A DNA stretch of 52,297 nucleotides from Variovorax sp. KK3 (GTDB lineage Bacteria > Pseudomonadota > Gammaproteobacteria > Burkholderiales > Burkholderiaceae_C), in the NCBI RefSeq assembly GCF_001984055.1, contig NZ_LYVO01000046.1, positions 1-52,297 of the forward strand, given 5' to 3'. The translations under genes and the position numbers were made by a program. Under the pieces are notes generated by a model, which saw only the letters and a program-made list of their open reading frames with translations, ran no database searches and had not been told where the DNA came from. Below, piece by piece: positions 40,077 through 47,901 of the stretch. Every line of letters starts with the position of its first letter. Position 1 is the stretch's first letter.

Positions 40077-41760
40077 CCTCGGGGCCGTGCCCGGCTTCTG
40101 CCGGGCGGCCGGTCGCGATCTCGTCGGCGAATCCGGAGCGCACGATCGCTTCCATCGGCTGGGGCTGCAGCGATTCGATGCGCAGCTGCCCGCCGCGCGC
40201 CAGCACCGCCTTATGCACCTGGCGCAGCGCATCGAGGCCGGTCGCATCGAGCGAGATCAGGTGCATCGCATCCAGCACAACCACCATGCCGCGCGGCGCG
40301 CGCTCGATGGCCTGCACGGTCGGGTCGAGCTTGGCGGCGGCGCCGAAGAACAGGGCGCCATACAGCTTGAAGGTCAGCTCCGGCGGCTCCAGCGACACCA
40401 TCTCCACGCTGAAGAGCTGGCTCATGCGCCGCACGAAGAGCACGCAGGCCAGCACGATGCCGGCCTGCACCGCCACCGTGAGGTCGAACACGACGGTGAG
40501 GAAGAAGGTGCCCAGCATCAGCAGCCGGTAGTGGCGGCTGAAGCGGCGCAGCATCGTGGGCGAGAACTCGCGCCATTCGCCCATGTTCAAGCCCACGAAC
40601 ACGAGGATGCCGGCCAGCACCGGTAGCGGCACGTGCTGCGCGAGCGGCGCCGCGGCCAGCACCACGATCAGCAGCGTCACCGCATGCACGATTCCCGCCA
40701 CCGGAGAACTCGCACCCGCGCGAACGTTGGTCACCGTGCGTGCGATGGTGCCCGTGGCCGGCATGCCGCCGAAGAAGGGCGTCACCAGGTTGGCGACGCC
40801 TTGTGCCATCAGCTCCTGGTTGGGATCGTGGCGCGGCTGGCTGCTGACCTGGTCGGCCACCCGCGCGCACAGCAGTGATTCGATGGCGCCGAAGAGGGCG
40901 ATGGTGAGGGTGGGCGTGACGAGCTGCTTGACGGTTTCCCATGAAAAGTCGGGCAGGGCGAAGGCAGGCAGGCCGTCGGGGATGCCGCCGAAGCGGGTGC
41001 CGATGGTGTCGACCGGCAGGTCGAATCCCCAGGAGACGAACGTGAGCGTGACCAGCGCGACGATCGGCCCCGGCACGCGCGCGCCCGCGCGCACGGCGCG
41101 GTGCTCGGCCGCCCTGCCCAGCGCCAGCCGCACCAGGTAGCCGAGGCGGCTCTTGTCGCGCAGCAGCGTCGGCCACATGAACAGGCCGAGCAGGCAGGCC
41201 AGCCCCAGCGCGAAGGCATAGGGGTTGAAGCTACCGATGTGGATGGCCAGCGTGTGCAGCTGCGAGAACATGTCGGCCGGCATCTTCGGAATCGCCAGGC
41301 CGAGCCAGTCCTTGATCTGCGAGAGCAGGATCAACACCGCGATGCCGTTGGTGAACCCGATCACGATGGACACCGGCACATAGCGCACCAGGGTGCCCAG
41401 CCGAAGCAGCCCCATCAGGAACAGCAACACGCCGGCACATGCCGTCGAGATGAGCAGGTTGGCGACGCCGTAGCGCTCGACGATGCCGTAGACGATCACG
41501 ATGAAGGCACCGGCCGGCCCGCCGATCTGCACGGCCGACCCGCCGAGCGCTGCGATCAGGAAGCCCGCGATGATCGCGGTCCAGATGCCGGCTTCGGGCT
41601 TGAGCCCCGAGGCGATGGCGAAGGCCATGGCCAGCGGCAGCGCCACGATGCCCACCGTGACGCCGGCGCCGAGGTCCTTGAGAAAGCGTTCCCTGTCGTA
41701 GCCTGCCAGCGCGTCGATCAGTCGAGGGCGGAAGCGGGCGATCGGCAGGGGCGAACTCAT
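40063..41760 (-). CDS. SulP-family anion transporter with STAS domain
   Basis: The 565-residue inner-membrane protein has about 12 hydrophobic segments in the SulP pattern: DLGAGVTVGIVALPLAMAFA near the start, IQIGGPAGAF-type VQIGGPAGAFIVIV, NQELMAQGVANLVTPFFGGMPATGTIARTVTNV (cited by the GGMPATGTIARTVTN core), and a C-terminal cytoplasmic STAS domain (about 440-550). SulP proteins carry sulfate, bicarbonate or dicarboxylates. The substrate is not readable; the neighbouring carboxylate genes make a dicarboxylate worth considering. It is transcribed toward the Bug cluster, so it is probably regulated separately. Confidence 0.92.
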   Translation of the reverse strand: MSSPLPIARFRPRLIDALAGYDRERFLKDLGAGVTVGIVALPLAMAFAIASGLKPEAGIWTAIIAGFLIAALGGSAVQIGGPAGAFIVIVYGIVERYGVANLLISTACAGVLLFLMGLLRLGTLVRYVPVSIVIGFTNGIAVLILLSQIKDWLGLAIPKMPADMFSQLHTLAIHIGSFNPYAFALGLACLLGLFMWPTLLRDKSRLGYLVRLALGRAAEHRAVRAGARVPGPIVALVTLTFVSWGFDLPVDTIGTRFGGIPDGLPAFALPDFSWETVKQLVTPTLTIALFGAIESLLCARVADQVSSQPRHDPNQELMAQGVANLVTPFFGGMPATGTIARTVTNVRAGASSPVAGIVHAVTLLIVVLAAAPLAQHVPLPVLAGILVFVGLNMGEWREFSPTMLRRFSRHYRLLMLGTFFLTVVFDLTVAVQAGIVLACVLFVRRMSQLFSVEMVSLEPPELTFKLYGALFFGAAAKLDPTVQAIERAPRGMVVVLDAMHLISLDATGLDALRQVHKAVLARGGQLRIESLQPQPMEAIVRSGFADEIATGRPAEAGHGPEASPP

Positions 41761-41830
41761 GCCGCCATTGTGGACGCGCCGGCTTGCGCTTCGATGCCGG
41801 ATTGCAGGTCGCCGTCGGTGCCAGTCGTTG

Positions 41831-42025
41831 CTAGTCGTTGCTCGGCAGCACCGCATCGGCCGCCGCGCCCACCGCCTTGCCGGTGATGCGCGCGGTGCCG
41901 ATGGCGGCATCGGCAGCGAGGCCGACTGCGCCAGCCGTCACGCTCACGGCCGTGCTGGCCACCGTGACGACCGCGCAGCCGGGCAGCAGGAACGTGGCGG
42001 CGAGCAGCAGGGCGATGCGTTTCAT
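41831..42025 (-). CDS. Small lipoprotein, unknown function
   Basis: A 64-residue product with a lipoprotein signal: MKRIALLLAATFLLPGCAVV, lipobox LPGC with Cys17. The mature 48 residues are rich in Ala, Gly, Val and Thr and may form a helical, glycine-zipper-like segment (GLAADAAIGTARITGKAVG). GAGGAAG precedes the ATG. It lies 23 bases downstream of metG on the same strand. Small NF038104-type lipoproteins of this composition are common in betaproteobacteria; the match is by general likeness only. Confidence 0.75.
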   Translation of the reverse strand: MKRIALLLAATFLLPGCAVVTVASTAVSVTAGAVGLAADAAIGTARITGKAVGAAADAVLPSND

Positions 42026-42048
42026 GGGCAGCTTCCTCGTTGGGCGCG

Positions 42049-44127
42049 TCAGCGTACCCGCATGCCGGGCGTCGCGCCAGGCCAGGGCTCGAGCACGTGA
42101 ATGCCGGGTTGCGACTTCTCGTCGGCATGGCTGGCGGCCAGCACCATGCCTTCGGAGACGCCGAACTTCATCTTGCGCGGCGCCAGGTTCGCGACCAGCA
42201 CCGTCAGCTTGCCCACCAGCTGCTCGGGCTGGTAGGCCGAGGCGATGCCGGAGAACACGTTGCGCGTTCGGCCCTCGCCGGCATCGAGCGTGAGGTGCAG
42301 CAGCTTGGTCGACCCTTCCACCTTCTGGCAGTCGACGATCTTCGCGATGCGCAGGTCGATCTTGGCGAAATCGTCGATGGTGATGGTGGGCGCGATGCCT
42401 TCGCCGCCCGGCAGTTGGGCGGCTGGCGCTGCGTCTGCCGGCGGCTCGGGCGGCTCGAACAGCGCGTCGATCTGCTTCGCGTCGACGCGCTGCATCAGGT
42501 GCTTGTAGTCGCTGATGGTGTGGCCTTCTCCCAGCAGGTGCGCCGCGTCGGCGAACACCAGCGGCTCGCTGCGAAGGAAGGCTTCGACCTGCTCGGCCAG
42601 CACGGGCAGCACGGGCTTCAGGTAGATCGTCATCAGGCGGAAGGCCTCGATGCAGGTGGTGCACACGTCGTGCAGCCGCGCCTCCATGCCGGCCTGCTTG
42701 GCCAGCTCCCAGGGCTTGTTCTGGTCGACGTACTCGTTGACCTTGTCGGCCAGCAGCATGATTTCGCGCAGCGCGCGGGCGAAGTCGCGCCCGTCGTAGA
42801 GCGCGGCCAGGGGCTGGGCCGCCTGCTGCAGCGTGGTCAGCAGCGCAGCGCCGTCGCCGCTCACGATGCCGAGCTTGCCGCCGAAGCGCTTGGCGATGAA
42901 GCCCGCGGCCCGGCTCGCGATGTTGATGTACTTGCCGATCAGGTCGGCGTTGACGCGCGCGACGAAGTCGTCGGGGTTGAAGTCGACGTCTTCCACCTTG
43001 GCATTGAGCTTGGCGGCGATGTAGTAGCGCAGCCACTCGGGGTTCATGCCGATCGACAGGTACTTGAGCGGGTCGATGCCGGTGCCGCGGCTCTTGCTCA
43101 TCTTTTCGCCCGACACGGTGATGAAGCCGTGTACGTTGACTTGGCTCGGCGTCTTGCGGCCGCAGAACTCGAGCATGGCCGGCCAGAACAGCGTGTGGAA
43201 GTAGACGATGTCCTTGCCGATGAAGTGAACCTGCTCCACGGCAGGGTCGGCCACGTATTCGTCGAAGCTTTGCGTCGTGCGCGAGGGCTCGTGCCAGTGC
43301 GCGGCGGCCTGGCCCTTGTCGAAGTGGTTCTTCAGGCTGGCGAGGTAGCCGATGGGCGCATCGAGCCACACGTAGAAGTACTTGCCAGGCGCGTCGGGGA
43401 TCTCGATGCCGAAGTAGGGCGCCTCGCGCGAGATGTCCCAATCGGCCATGCCGGCTTCGAACCATTCGCTGGCCTTCTTCGCCATCTCGGGCTGCAGCTT
43501 GCCGTCCTGCGTCCAGCCCTTCAGGAACTCGACCACCTTCGGGTCGGACAGCTTGAAGAAGAAGTGCTCCGAGCTGCGCAGTTCGGGCGCGGCACCCGTC
43601 AGCGTCGAATAGGGGCTGATCAGCTCCGTTGGCGCGTACACGCTGCTGCACACTTCGCACGAGTCGCCATACTGGTCCTTCGCGTGGCATACCGGGCATT
43701 CGCCCTTGATGTAGCGGTCGGGCAGGAACATGCCCTTCACCGGGTCGTAGAACTGCTCGATGGTGCGGTTGGCGATCATGCCGCCGGCCTTGAGCTTGCG
43801 GTAGATACCTTGGGCCAGCTCGGTGTTCTCGGCGCTGTCGGTGGAATGCCAGTTGTCGAAGCGGATGTGAAAGCCGTCGAGGTAAGGCTTGCGGCCGGCC
43901 GCGATCTCGCCGACGAATTCCTGTGGCGTCTTGCCGGCCTTTTCGGCAGCGATCATGATCGGTGCGCCGTGCGCATCGTCCGCACCCACGAAGTGCACCA
44001 TGTGGCCCTGCATCCGCTGGAAGCGGACCCAGATGTCGGCCTGGATGTATTCCATGATGTGGCCGACGTGGAACTTGCCGTTGGCATACGGCAGGGCGGT
44101 GGTGACGAAGAGCTTGCGCTGGGGCAT
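42049..44127 (-). CDS. metG: Methionyl-tRNA synthetase
   Basis: The 692-residue class I synthetase charges tRNA-Met. It has the HIGH-type motif KFHVGHIMEYIQAD, zinc-binding CPVCHAKDQYGDSCEVC, the KMSKS motif in GEKMSKSRGTGI, an anticodon-binding helical domain, and a C-terminal tRNA-binding EMAP-like domain (IDLRIAKIVDCQKVEGSTKL) of the dimeric form. The ATG at 44127 (MPQRKLFVTTALPYANG) gives the expected start; an upstream in-frame start at 44187 adds a non-conserved stretch. In many betaproteobacteria metG lies next to apbC; here 3.8 kb separates them. Confidence 0.96.
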   Translation of the reverse strand: MPQRKLFVTTALPYANGKFHVGHIMEYIQADIWVRFQRMQGHMVHFVGADDAHGAPIMIAAEKAGKTPQEFVGEIAAGRKPYLDGFHIRFDNWHSTDSAENTELAQGIYRKLKAGGMIANRTIEQFYDPVKGMFLPDRYIKGECPVCHAKDQYGDSCEVCSSVYAPTELISPYSTLTGAAPELRSSEHFFFKLSDPKVVEFLKGWTQDGKLQPEMAKKASEWFEAGMADWDISREAPYFGIEIPDAPGKYFYVWLDAPIGYLASLKNHFDKGQAAAHWHEPSRTTQSFDEYVADPAVEQVHFIGKDIVYFHTLFWPAMLEFCGRKTPSQVNVHGFITVSGEKMSKSRGTGIDPLKYLSIGMNPEWLRYYIAAKLNAKVEDVDFNPDDFVARVNADLIGKYINIASRAAGFIAKRFGGKLGIVSGDGAALLTTLQQAAQPLAALYDGRDFARALREIMLLADKVNEYVDQNKPWELAKQAGMEARLHDVCTTCIEAFRLMTIYLKPVLPVLAEQVEAFLRSEPLVFADAAHLLGEGHTISDYKHLMQRVDAKQIDALFEPPEPPADAAPAAQLPGGEGIAPTITIDDFAKIDLRIAKIVDCQKVEGSTKLLHLTLDAGEGRTRNVFSGIASAYQPEQLVGKLTVLVANLAPRKMKFGVSEGMVLAASHADEKSQPGIHVLEPWPGATPGMRVR

Positions 44128-44240
44128 CGGAAGGCGCTTTCTGGGGAACTGCGAATGCCGCGGCCCATGCGGGCGCGGGACGGGCATTTTAGGCGCCGCC
44201 CGACGCTTACACTTCGATCCCCCTCGCGAGCCCTCACGCC

Positions 44241-44921
44241 ATGACCTCCACCGTGCCGACCCTTTCCGCCATCGAAACCCGCGTGCTCGGCGTGCTGGCC
44301 GAGAAGCAGCGCACCGTGCCCGACAGCTACCCGCTGAGCCTCAATTCCCTGGTCTCCGGCTGCAACCAGAAGACCAGCCGCAATCCGCTGATGGAACTCA
44401 CCGACACCCAGGTGCAGGCCGCGCTCGACAGCCTCAAGGGCTACAGCCTGGTCATGGAATCGAGCGGCAGCCGCGTCGCGCGCTACGAGCACAACGTCGA
44501 GCGCGTGCTGCGCGTGCCCTCGCAGTCGACCATCCTGCTCACGGTGCTCATGCTGCGCGGCCCGCAGACGGCGGGCGAACTGCGCATCGCGACGGAGCGC
44601 ATGCACAACTTCGCCGACATCTCTTCGGTCGAGGCCTTTCTCGACGAGCTGTCCGAGCGCGCGGCCGGCGCGCTGGTCGTGAAACTCGCCCGCCTGCCGG
44701 GTGCGCGCGAAAGCCGCTGGATGCATCTGCTTTCCGGCCCGCCGGCCGAGCCGGTATACGACGCTGCCAGCGCGCCTGCTTCCGCGGCGCCGGGCGATGC
44801 GTCGTTGGGCGAAGTGGCGGCGCTCAAGCTCAACGTGGCACGCCTCGAGTCCGAGGTGGCGGCGCTGAAGGCGCTGACGGCGCGCATCTGCTCCGAGCTG
44901 GGTATTGCGGACGGGGCTTGA
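44241..44921 (+). CDS. YceH/DUF480 family protein
   Basis: The 226-residue protein starts SAIETRVLGVLAEKQRTVPD and YPLSLNSLVSGCNQKTSRNP, the DUF480 signature, with a second winged-helix unit (VLMLRGPQTAGELRIATERM) and a C-terminal coiled coil (LNVARLESEVAALKALTARI). The two winged helices suggest nucleic-acid or protein binding, but the function is not established. It is divergent from metG across about 113 bases. Confidence 0.88.
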   Translation: MTSTVPTLSAIETRVLGVLAEKQRTVPDSYPLSLNSLVSGCNQKTSRNPLMELTDTQVQAALDSLKGYSLVMESSGSRVARYEHNVERVLRVPSQSTILLTVLMLRGPQTAGELRIATERMHNFADISSVEAFLDELSERAAGALVVKLARLPGARESRWMHLLSGPPAEPVYDAASAPASAAPGDASLGEVAALKLNVARLESEVAALKALTARICSELGIADGA

Positions 44922-44974
44922 GCTTCAGGCGGTAATGTGGCGCCGTACTGACAAAAGGCACACATTCAACTAGC

Positions 44975-45277
44975 ATGGGTATGAAGTCGTTTCGGTGGGG
45001 CCCGGAGAAGAATGAAGTTCTCAGGGCGGATCGGGGGATCTCGTTTGAGAGCATCGTTGTCGCCATTGAATCCGGCGGGTTGCTGGATGTCTTGGCGCAC
45101 CCCAATCGGTCAAGGTATCCCCGGCAGCGGGTTCTCGTAGTGGCTTGGGATGGGTACGCCTATTTGGTACCGTTTGTCGAAGAGGAAGAGTATTTCTTTC
45201 TGAAAACCGTCATTCCCAGCCGCAAGGCGACGCGGGACTATTTGGGTTCAGGGGAACTGGATGATGAACATGGATGA
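44975..45277 (+). CDS. BrnT-like toxin of a type II toxin-antitoxin pair
   Basis: The 100-residue protein has the small RelE/BrnT-type layout: FRWGPEKNEVLRADRGISFE at the N-terminus, a central hydrophobic strand RQRVLVVAWDGYAYLVPFV and the C-terminal KTVIPSRKATRDYL. BrnT toxins are ribonucleases, so mRNA cleavage is expected. Its end overlaps the downstream CopG-type gene by 17 bases. The gene is visibly poorer in GC than its neighbours, consistent with recent acquisition. ATG at 44975 or 44981 could be the start. Confidence 0.83.
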   Translation: MGMKSFRWGPEKNEVLRADRGISFESIVVAIESGGLLDVLAHPNRSRYPRQRVLVVAWDGYAYLVPFVEEEEYFFLKTVIPSRKATRDYLGSGELDDEHG

Positions 45278-45587
45278 CGAACGTGAGATCTCCAATGCCT
45301 ACGACAAAGGCAAGCTCAAGTCGGTGGCGACCAAGGCGGAGCTGGCCAAGTTCAGGACGGCGGCGCGTGCGACTGCGCTCAAAGACAGACGAGTCAATAT
45401 TCGTCTTTCGTCCGGCGACCTGAACGACATCCAGGTCAAGGCGCTCGAGGAAGGCATGCCGTATCAGACCTTGATCGCGAGCGTGCTGCACAAGTATGTG
45501 ACGGGGCGCCTCGCCGAGCGGCCGGAGGATACGGCTTCAGCGACGCGCGCAGTAGCACGTAAGCGTCGCTCAGCTTCGGCCAGCTGA
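45261..45587 (+). CDS. CopG/BrnA-like antitoxin
   Basis: The 108-residue protein has an acidic N-terminus (MDDEREISNAYDKGKLKSV) and a ribbon-helix-helix segment RRVNIRLSSGDLNDIQVKAL, EEGMPYQTLIASVLHKYVTG, characteristic of CopG-type antitoxins with the IPYQTLI-like signature. It would neutralise the upstream toxin and repress their shared promoter. AGGGGAACTGG precedes the first of two near-adjacent ATG codons (45261, 45264). It converges with the CysB-type LysR gene. Confidence 0.83.
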   Translation: MMNMDDEREISNAYDKGKLKSVATKAELAKFRTAARATALKDRRVNIRLSSGDLNDIQVKALEEGMPYQTLIASVLHKYVTGRLAERPEDTASATRAVARKRRSASAS

Positions 45588-45607
45588 TCGAGTCGAAAAG
45601 CCTGCCT

Positions 45608-46549
45608 TCAGGCCTCTTCGCGCACCACCACGTCGGAGGCCAACGCATCCTCCACCACCTCGCGCGTCAGCGACGGTGCGAACGATTCGATGAACGCGTG
45701 CACGTAGCCGCGCAGGTAGCTGCCGCGCCGCACGGCCAGCCGGGTCTGGTTGATGCCGAACAGCTCGCCGGCGTCGAGCGCGCGCAGGTGGGTGTCGCGT
45801 TCGGCCTCGAAAGCGATGCCGGCCACCACGCCGACGCCCATGCCCAGCTGCACGTAGGTCTTGATCACGTCGGCGTCCATCGCGGTCAGCACGATCTGGG
45901 GTGCGAGGCCGTTGTCTTCGAAGGCGCGGTCGATGCGGGTGCGGCCGGTGAAGCCGTTGTCGTAGGTGATCAGCGGGTGCTCGGCCAGTGCCTCCAGCGT
46001 GAGCGGGCCGTCGAGCAGGTCGTGCCCCGGGGGCACGACCACCGAATGCGTCCAGCGGTAGCAGGGCAGGGCGATGAGTTGCGGGTAGTCGCCGAGCGCC
46101 TCGGTCGCGATGCCGACGTCGGCCTCGCCGTCGATCAGCATCTGCGCGACCTGCTTGGGCGAGCCCTGGTGCAGGTGAAGGCTGACGTCCGGAAAGCGAC
46201 CGCGGAATTCCTGCACCGCCACCGGCAAGGCATAGCGCGCTTGCGTGTGGGTGGCAGCCACCGACAGCCGACCGCTCTGGCGCGCGACGAACTCCTGGCC
46301 GGCATGCCGCAGGTTGCTGCTCTCCTGCAGCATGCGTTCGATGATGGGCAGCACGTGGCCACCGGGCTCGGTGAGGCCCGTGAGGCGCTTGCCGGCCCGC
46401 ACGAACAGCTCGATGCCCAGCTCTTCCTCGAGCTCGCGGATCTGCCGGCTCACGCCCGGCTGGGAAGTGTGGAGGGTGTTGGCGACCTCGGTCAGGTTGA
46501 AGCCGCAGCGCACGGCTTCGCGCACCGAGCGCAGTTGTTGGAAATTCAT
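45608..46549 (-). CDS. CysB-type LysR-family regulator
   Basis: The 313-residue protein matches the CysB/Cbl subgroup: MNFQQLRSVREAVRCGFNLT, LHTSQPGVSRQIRELEEELG and LFVRAGKRLTGLTEPG in the DNA-binding part, then an effector domain with TTHTQARYALP-like AATHTQARYALPVAVQEF, which in CysB binds acetylserine or thiosulfate. It probably controls sulfur assimilation genes elsewhere. No sulfur genes are next to it. Its upstream region contains the heptanucleotide repeat and the Xre operator. Confidence 0.93.
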   Translation of the reverse strand: MNFQQLRSVREAVRCGFNLTEVANTLHTSQPGVSRQIRELEEELGIELFVRAGKRLTGLTEPGGHVLPIIERMLQESSNLRHAGQEFVARQSGRLSVAATHTQARYALPVAVQEFRGRFPDVSLHLHQGSPKQVAQMLIDGEADVGIATEALGDYPQLIALPCYRWTHSVVVPPGHDLLDGPLTLEALAEHPLITYDNGFTGRTRIDRAFEDNGLAPQIVLTAMDADVIKTYVQLGMGVGVVAGIAFEAERDTHLRALDAGELFGINQTRLAVRRGSYLRGYVHAFIESFAPSLTREVVEDALASDVVVREEA

Positions 46550-46663
46550 GTTCTGCAGCGGGCAAGCGACGCCCTTCGAGGGCGAGGCAGGCCATTGTCC
46601 CGGGCGATGACATTCAAGGGAACGACTGAATCGTTGAATCCAAATGATCAATTCATCTTTGCC

Positions 46664-46705
46664 GGCGGTCGGCGGTCGGCGGTCGGCGGTCGGCGGTCGG
46701 CGGTC
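46664..46705. repeat. Heptanucleotide tandem repeat (GGCGGTC)6
   Basis: Six exact, contiguous copies of GGCGGTC fill 46664-46705 between the CysB-type gene and the Xre antitoxin gene. The copy number of such a tract can change by slippage. It lies about 115 bases upstream of the LysR start and 70 bases upstream of the antitoxin start, so length changes could alter promoter spacing. Confidence 0.95.
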
Positions 46706-46729
46706 GGCCGGGCGATCGGCCGGGCGATT
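46706..46729. repeat. Duplicated 12-mer GGCCGGGCGAT(C/T)
   Basis: Directly after the heptanucleotide tract, GGCCGGGCGATC (46706-46717) is repeated as GGCCGGGCGATT (46718-46729). The two tracts together make a 66-base simple-sequence block ending just before the Xre operator. Confidence 0.9.
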
Positions 46730-46733
46730 GGCT

Positions 46734-46767
46734 GCTCTTTTGAGCAATAATCTTTGCTCAAAGGAGC
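46734..46767. promoter_or_regulatory. Inverted-repeat operator over the antitoxin ribosome binding site
   Basis: GCTCTTTTGAGCA (46734-46746) and TGCTCAAAGGAGC (46755-46767) are 13-base arms matching at 12 positions, with spacer ATAATCTT that contains a -10-like TAATCT. The right arm includes the ribosome site AAGGAG of the antitoxin gene. It is a strong candidate for autoregulation by the Xre antitoxin and could also fold in the mRNA to mask the ribosome site. Confidence 0.75.
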
Positions 46768-46774
46768 AGATTGC

Positions 46775-47341
46775 ATGACAGGCAGCAAACCGGCGGGCAG
46801 GAAGGCGGCGGAGACGCAGGCTGGGCTCAAGTACGCCAGGACCCCACCCGCGCCGGCGGTGTCGGCCCATGAACGCCACTTGAGTGGCTACTCGTCGCGG
46901 GCCAACGGCAGCCGCCGCTACTTCGAGGCTGTGTTCCTGTACGACCCCCTCGAGCGCATCGAACTCGTCAAGGCCGGCGTGCCCGCGCAGACCACGCTGG
47001 CCCTGGCCAACGCCATGGGCATCAGCAAAGACCGCCTGTTCCAGACGCTGGGCCTGCCGCGCGCCACCATCGATCGCAAGCTGCGCGAAGGCAAGGTGCT
47101 GTCGAGCGACGAGTCCTCGCGCGTGCTGGGCATGGCCCGGTTGGTGGGGCAGGTGCAGGCCATGGTCGAGGCCTCCGGCGACCCGGCCGGCTTCAACGCC
47201 GCCGAATGGGTGGCCCAGTGGCTGGCCCGGCCTGTCGGCGCGCTCGGGGGGCGCCAGCCCGGCGAGTTCATGGACACCGCCGAGGGCCAGGCCCTGGTGT
47301 CGAATCTCTTGAAGCGCGCCGTCTCGGGTGCCTACTCGTGA
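46775..47341 (+). CDS. Xre/MbcA/ParS-family antitoxin
   Basis: The 188-residue protein has a disordered basic N-terminus of about 50 residues, an Xre-like helical DNA-binding region (about 60-115; TTLALANAMGISKDRLFQTLGLPRA, key helix residues) and the C-terminal DUF2384 toxin-binding part (SSRVLGMARLVGQVQAMVEA, WLARPVGALGGRQPGEFMDT). It precedes a RES-domain gene with a one-base overlap of stop and start. The start at 46775 is chosen for AAAGGAGCAGATTGC upstream; an in-frame TTG at 46754 lies inside the operator and is unlikely. Confidence 0.92.
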   Translation: MTGSKPAGRKAAETQAGLKYARTPPAPAVSAHERHLSGYSSRANGSRRYFEAVFLYDPLERIELVKAGVPAQTTLALANAMGISKDRLFQTLGLPRATIDRKLREGKVLSSDESSRVLGMARLVGQVQAMVEASGDPAGFNAAEWVAQWLARPVGALGGRQPGEFMDTAEGQALVSNLLKRAVSGAYS

Positions 47342-47826
47342 TGCGCATCTGGCGCATCGCTGCCGACACCCGCGAATACACGGCCGACGACCTGAGCGGC
47401 AAGGGCGCCGAATCCACCGGCGGCCGCTGGAACCTCGAAGGCAGCCCGGTCGTCTACTGCGCCGGCTCGGTGGCGCTCGCCTGCCTCGAAACGGTGGTGC
47501 ATCTCGACTTGGCAGGGCTTCCGTTGAATCGCTTCCTGGTGGCGGTCGACGTGCCCGACAAGGTCTGGGCGGCGCGCGAGCAGTGGCTGCCCGACACGCT
47601 CCCCGTCGGCTGGAGCGCGATCCCCGAAGGCAAGGTTTCGGTGGATGCCGGCGAAAGGTGGCTGAGTGCCCGAAGCTCGGCCCTTCTGCTCGTGCCTTCG
47701 GTCCTCGTCCCCGAGGAATTCAACGTGCTCGTGAACCCGCGCCATCCCGACGCTCGCCAGTTGGCCGCGACCAAGCTGCGTCCATGGCTCTTCGACCAGC
47801 GCCTGCGCACGTGGCCCGCGCGCTGA
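47341..47826 (+). CDS. RES-domain toxin (NAD-consuming)
   Basis: The 161-residue protein is a RES domain, named for conserved Arg, Glu and Ser: GGRWN with Arg29, Tyr39 in VVYCAGS, Glu50 in LACLETVVHL and a Ser in ARSSALLLVPS (112-113 or 120), then NVLVNPRHPD. Family members such as MbcT and ParT resemble ADP-ribosylating toxins and consume NAD or modify metabolic enzymes. Its target here is not known. Its start overlaps the antitoxin stop (TGATG), enforcing coupled synthesis. In a window with four NAD-synthesis genes the NAD link is a coincidence unless shown otherwise. Confidence 0.93.
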   Translation: MRIWRIAADTREYTADDLSGKGAESTGGRWNLEGSPVVYCAGSVALACLETVVHLDLAGLPLNRFLVAVDVPDKVWAAREQWLPDTLPVGWSAIPEGKVSVDAGERWLSARSSALLLVPSVLVPEEFNVLVNPRHPDARQLAATKLRPWLFDQRLRTWPAR

Positions 47827-47901
47827 ATCAGGCCATGCCACCGCTGCCCGACCTGGTTTCGGCACCGCACTAGACTACCCGCCATCAGGAGCACTCCCCA
47901 C

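Noticed and set aside
46664..46729. The repeat block as a CRISPR array.
   Set aside because: Units are 7 and 12 bases, contiguous, with no spacers and no cas genes.
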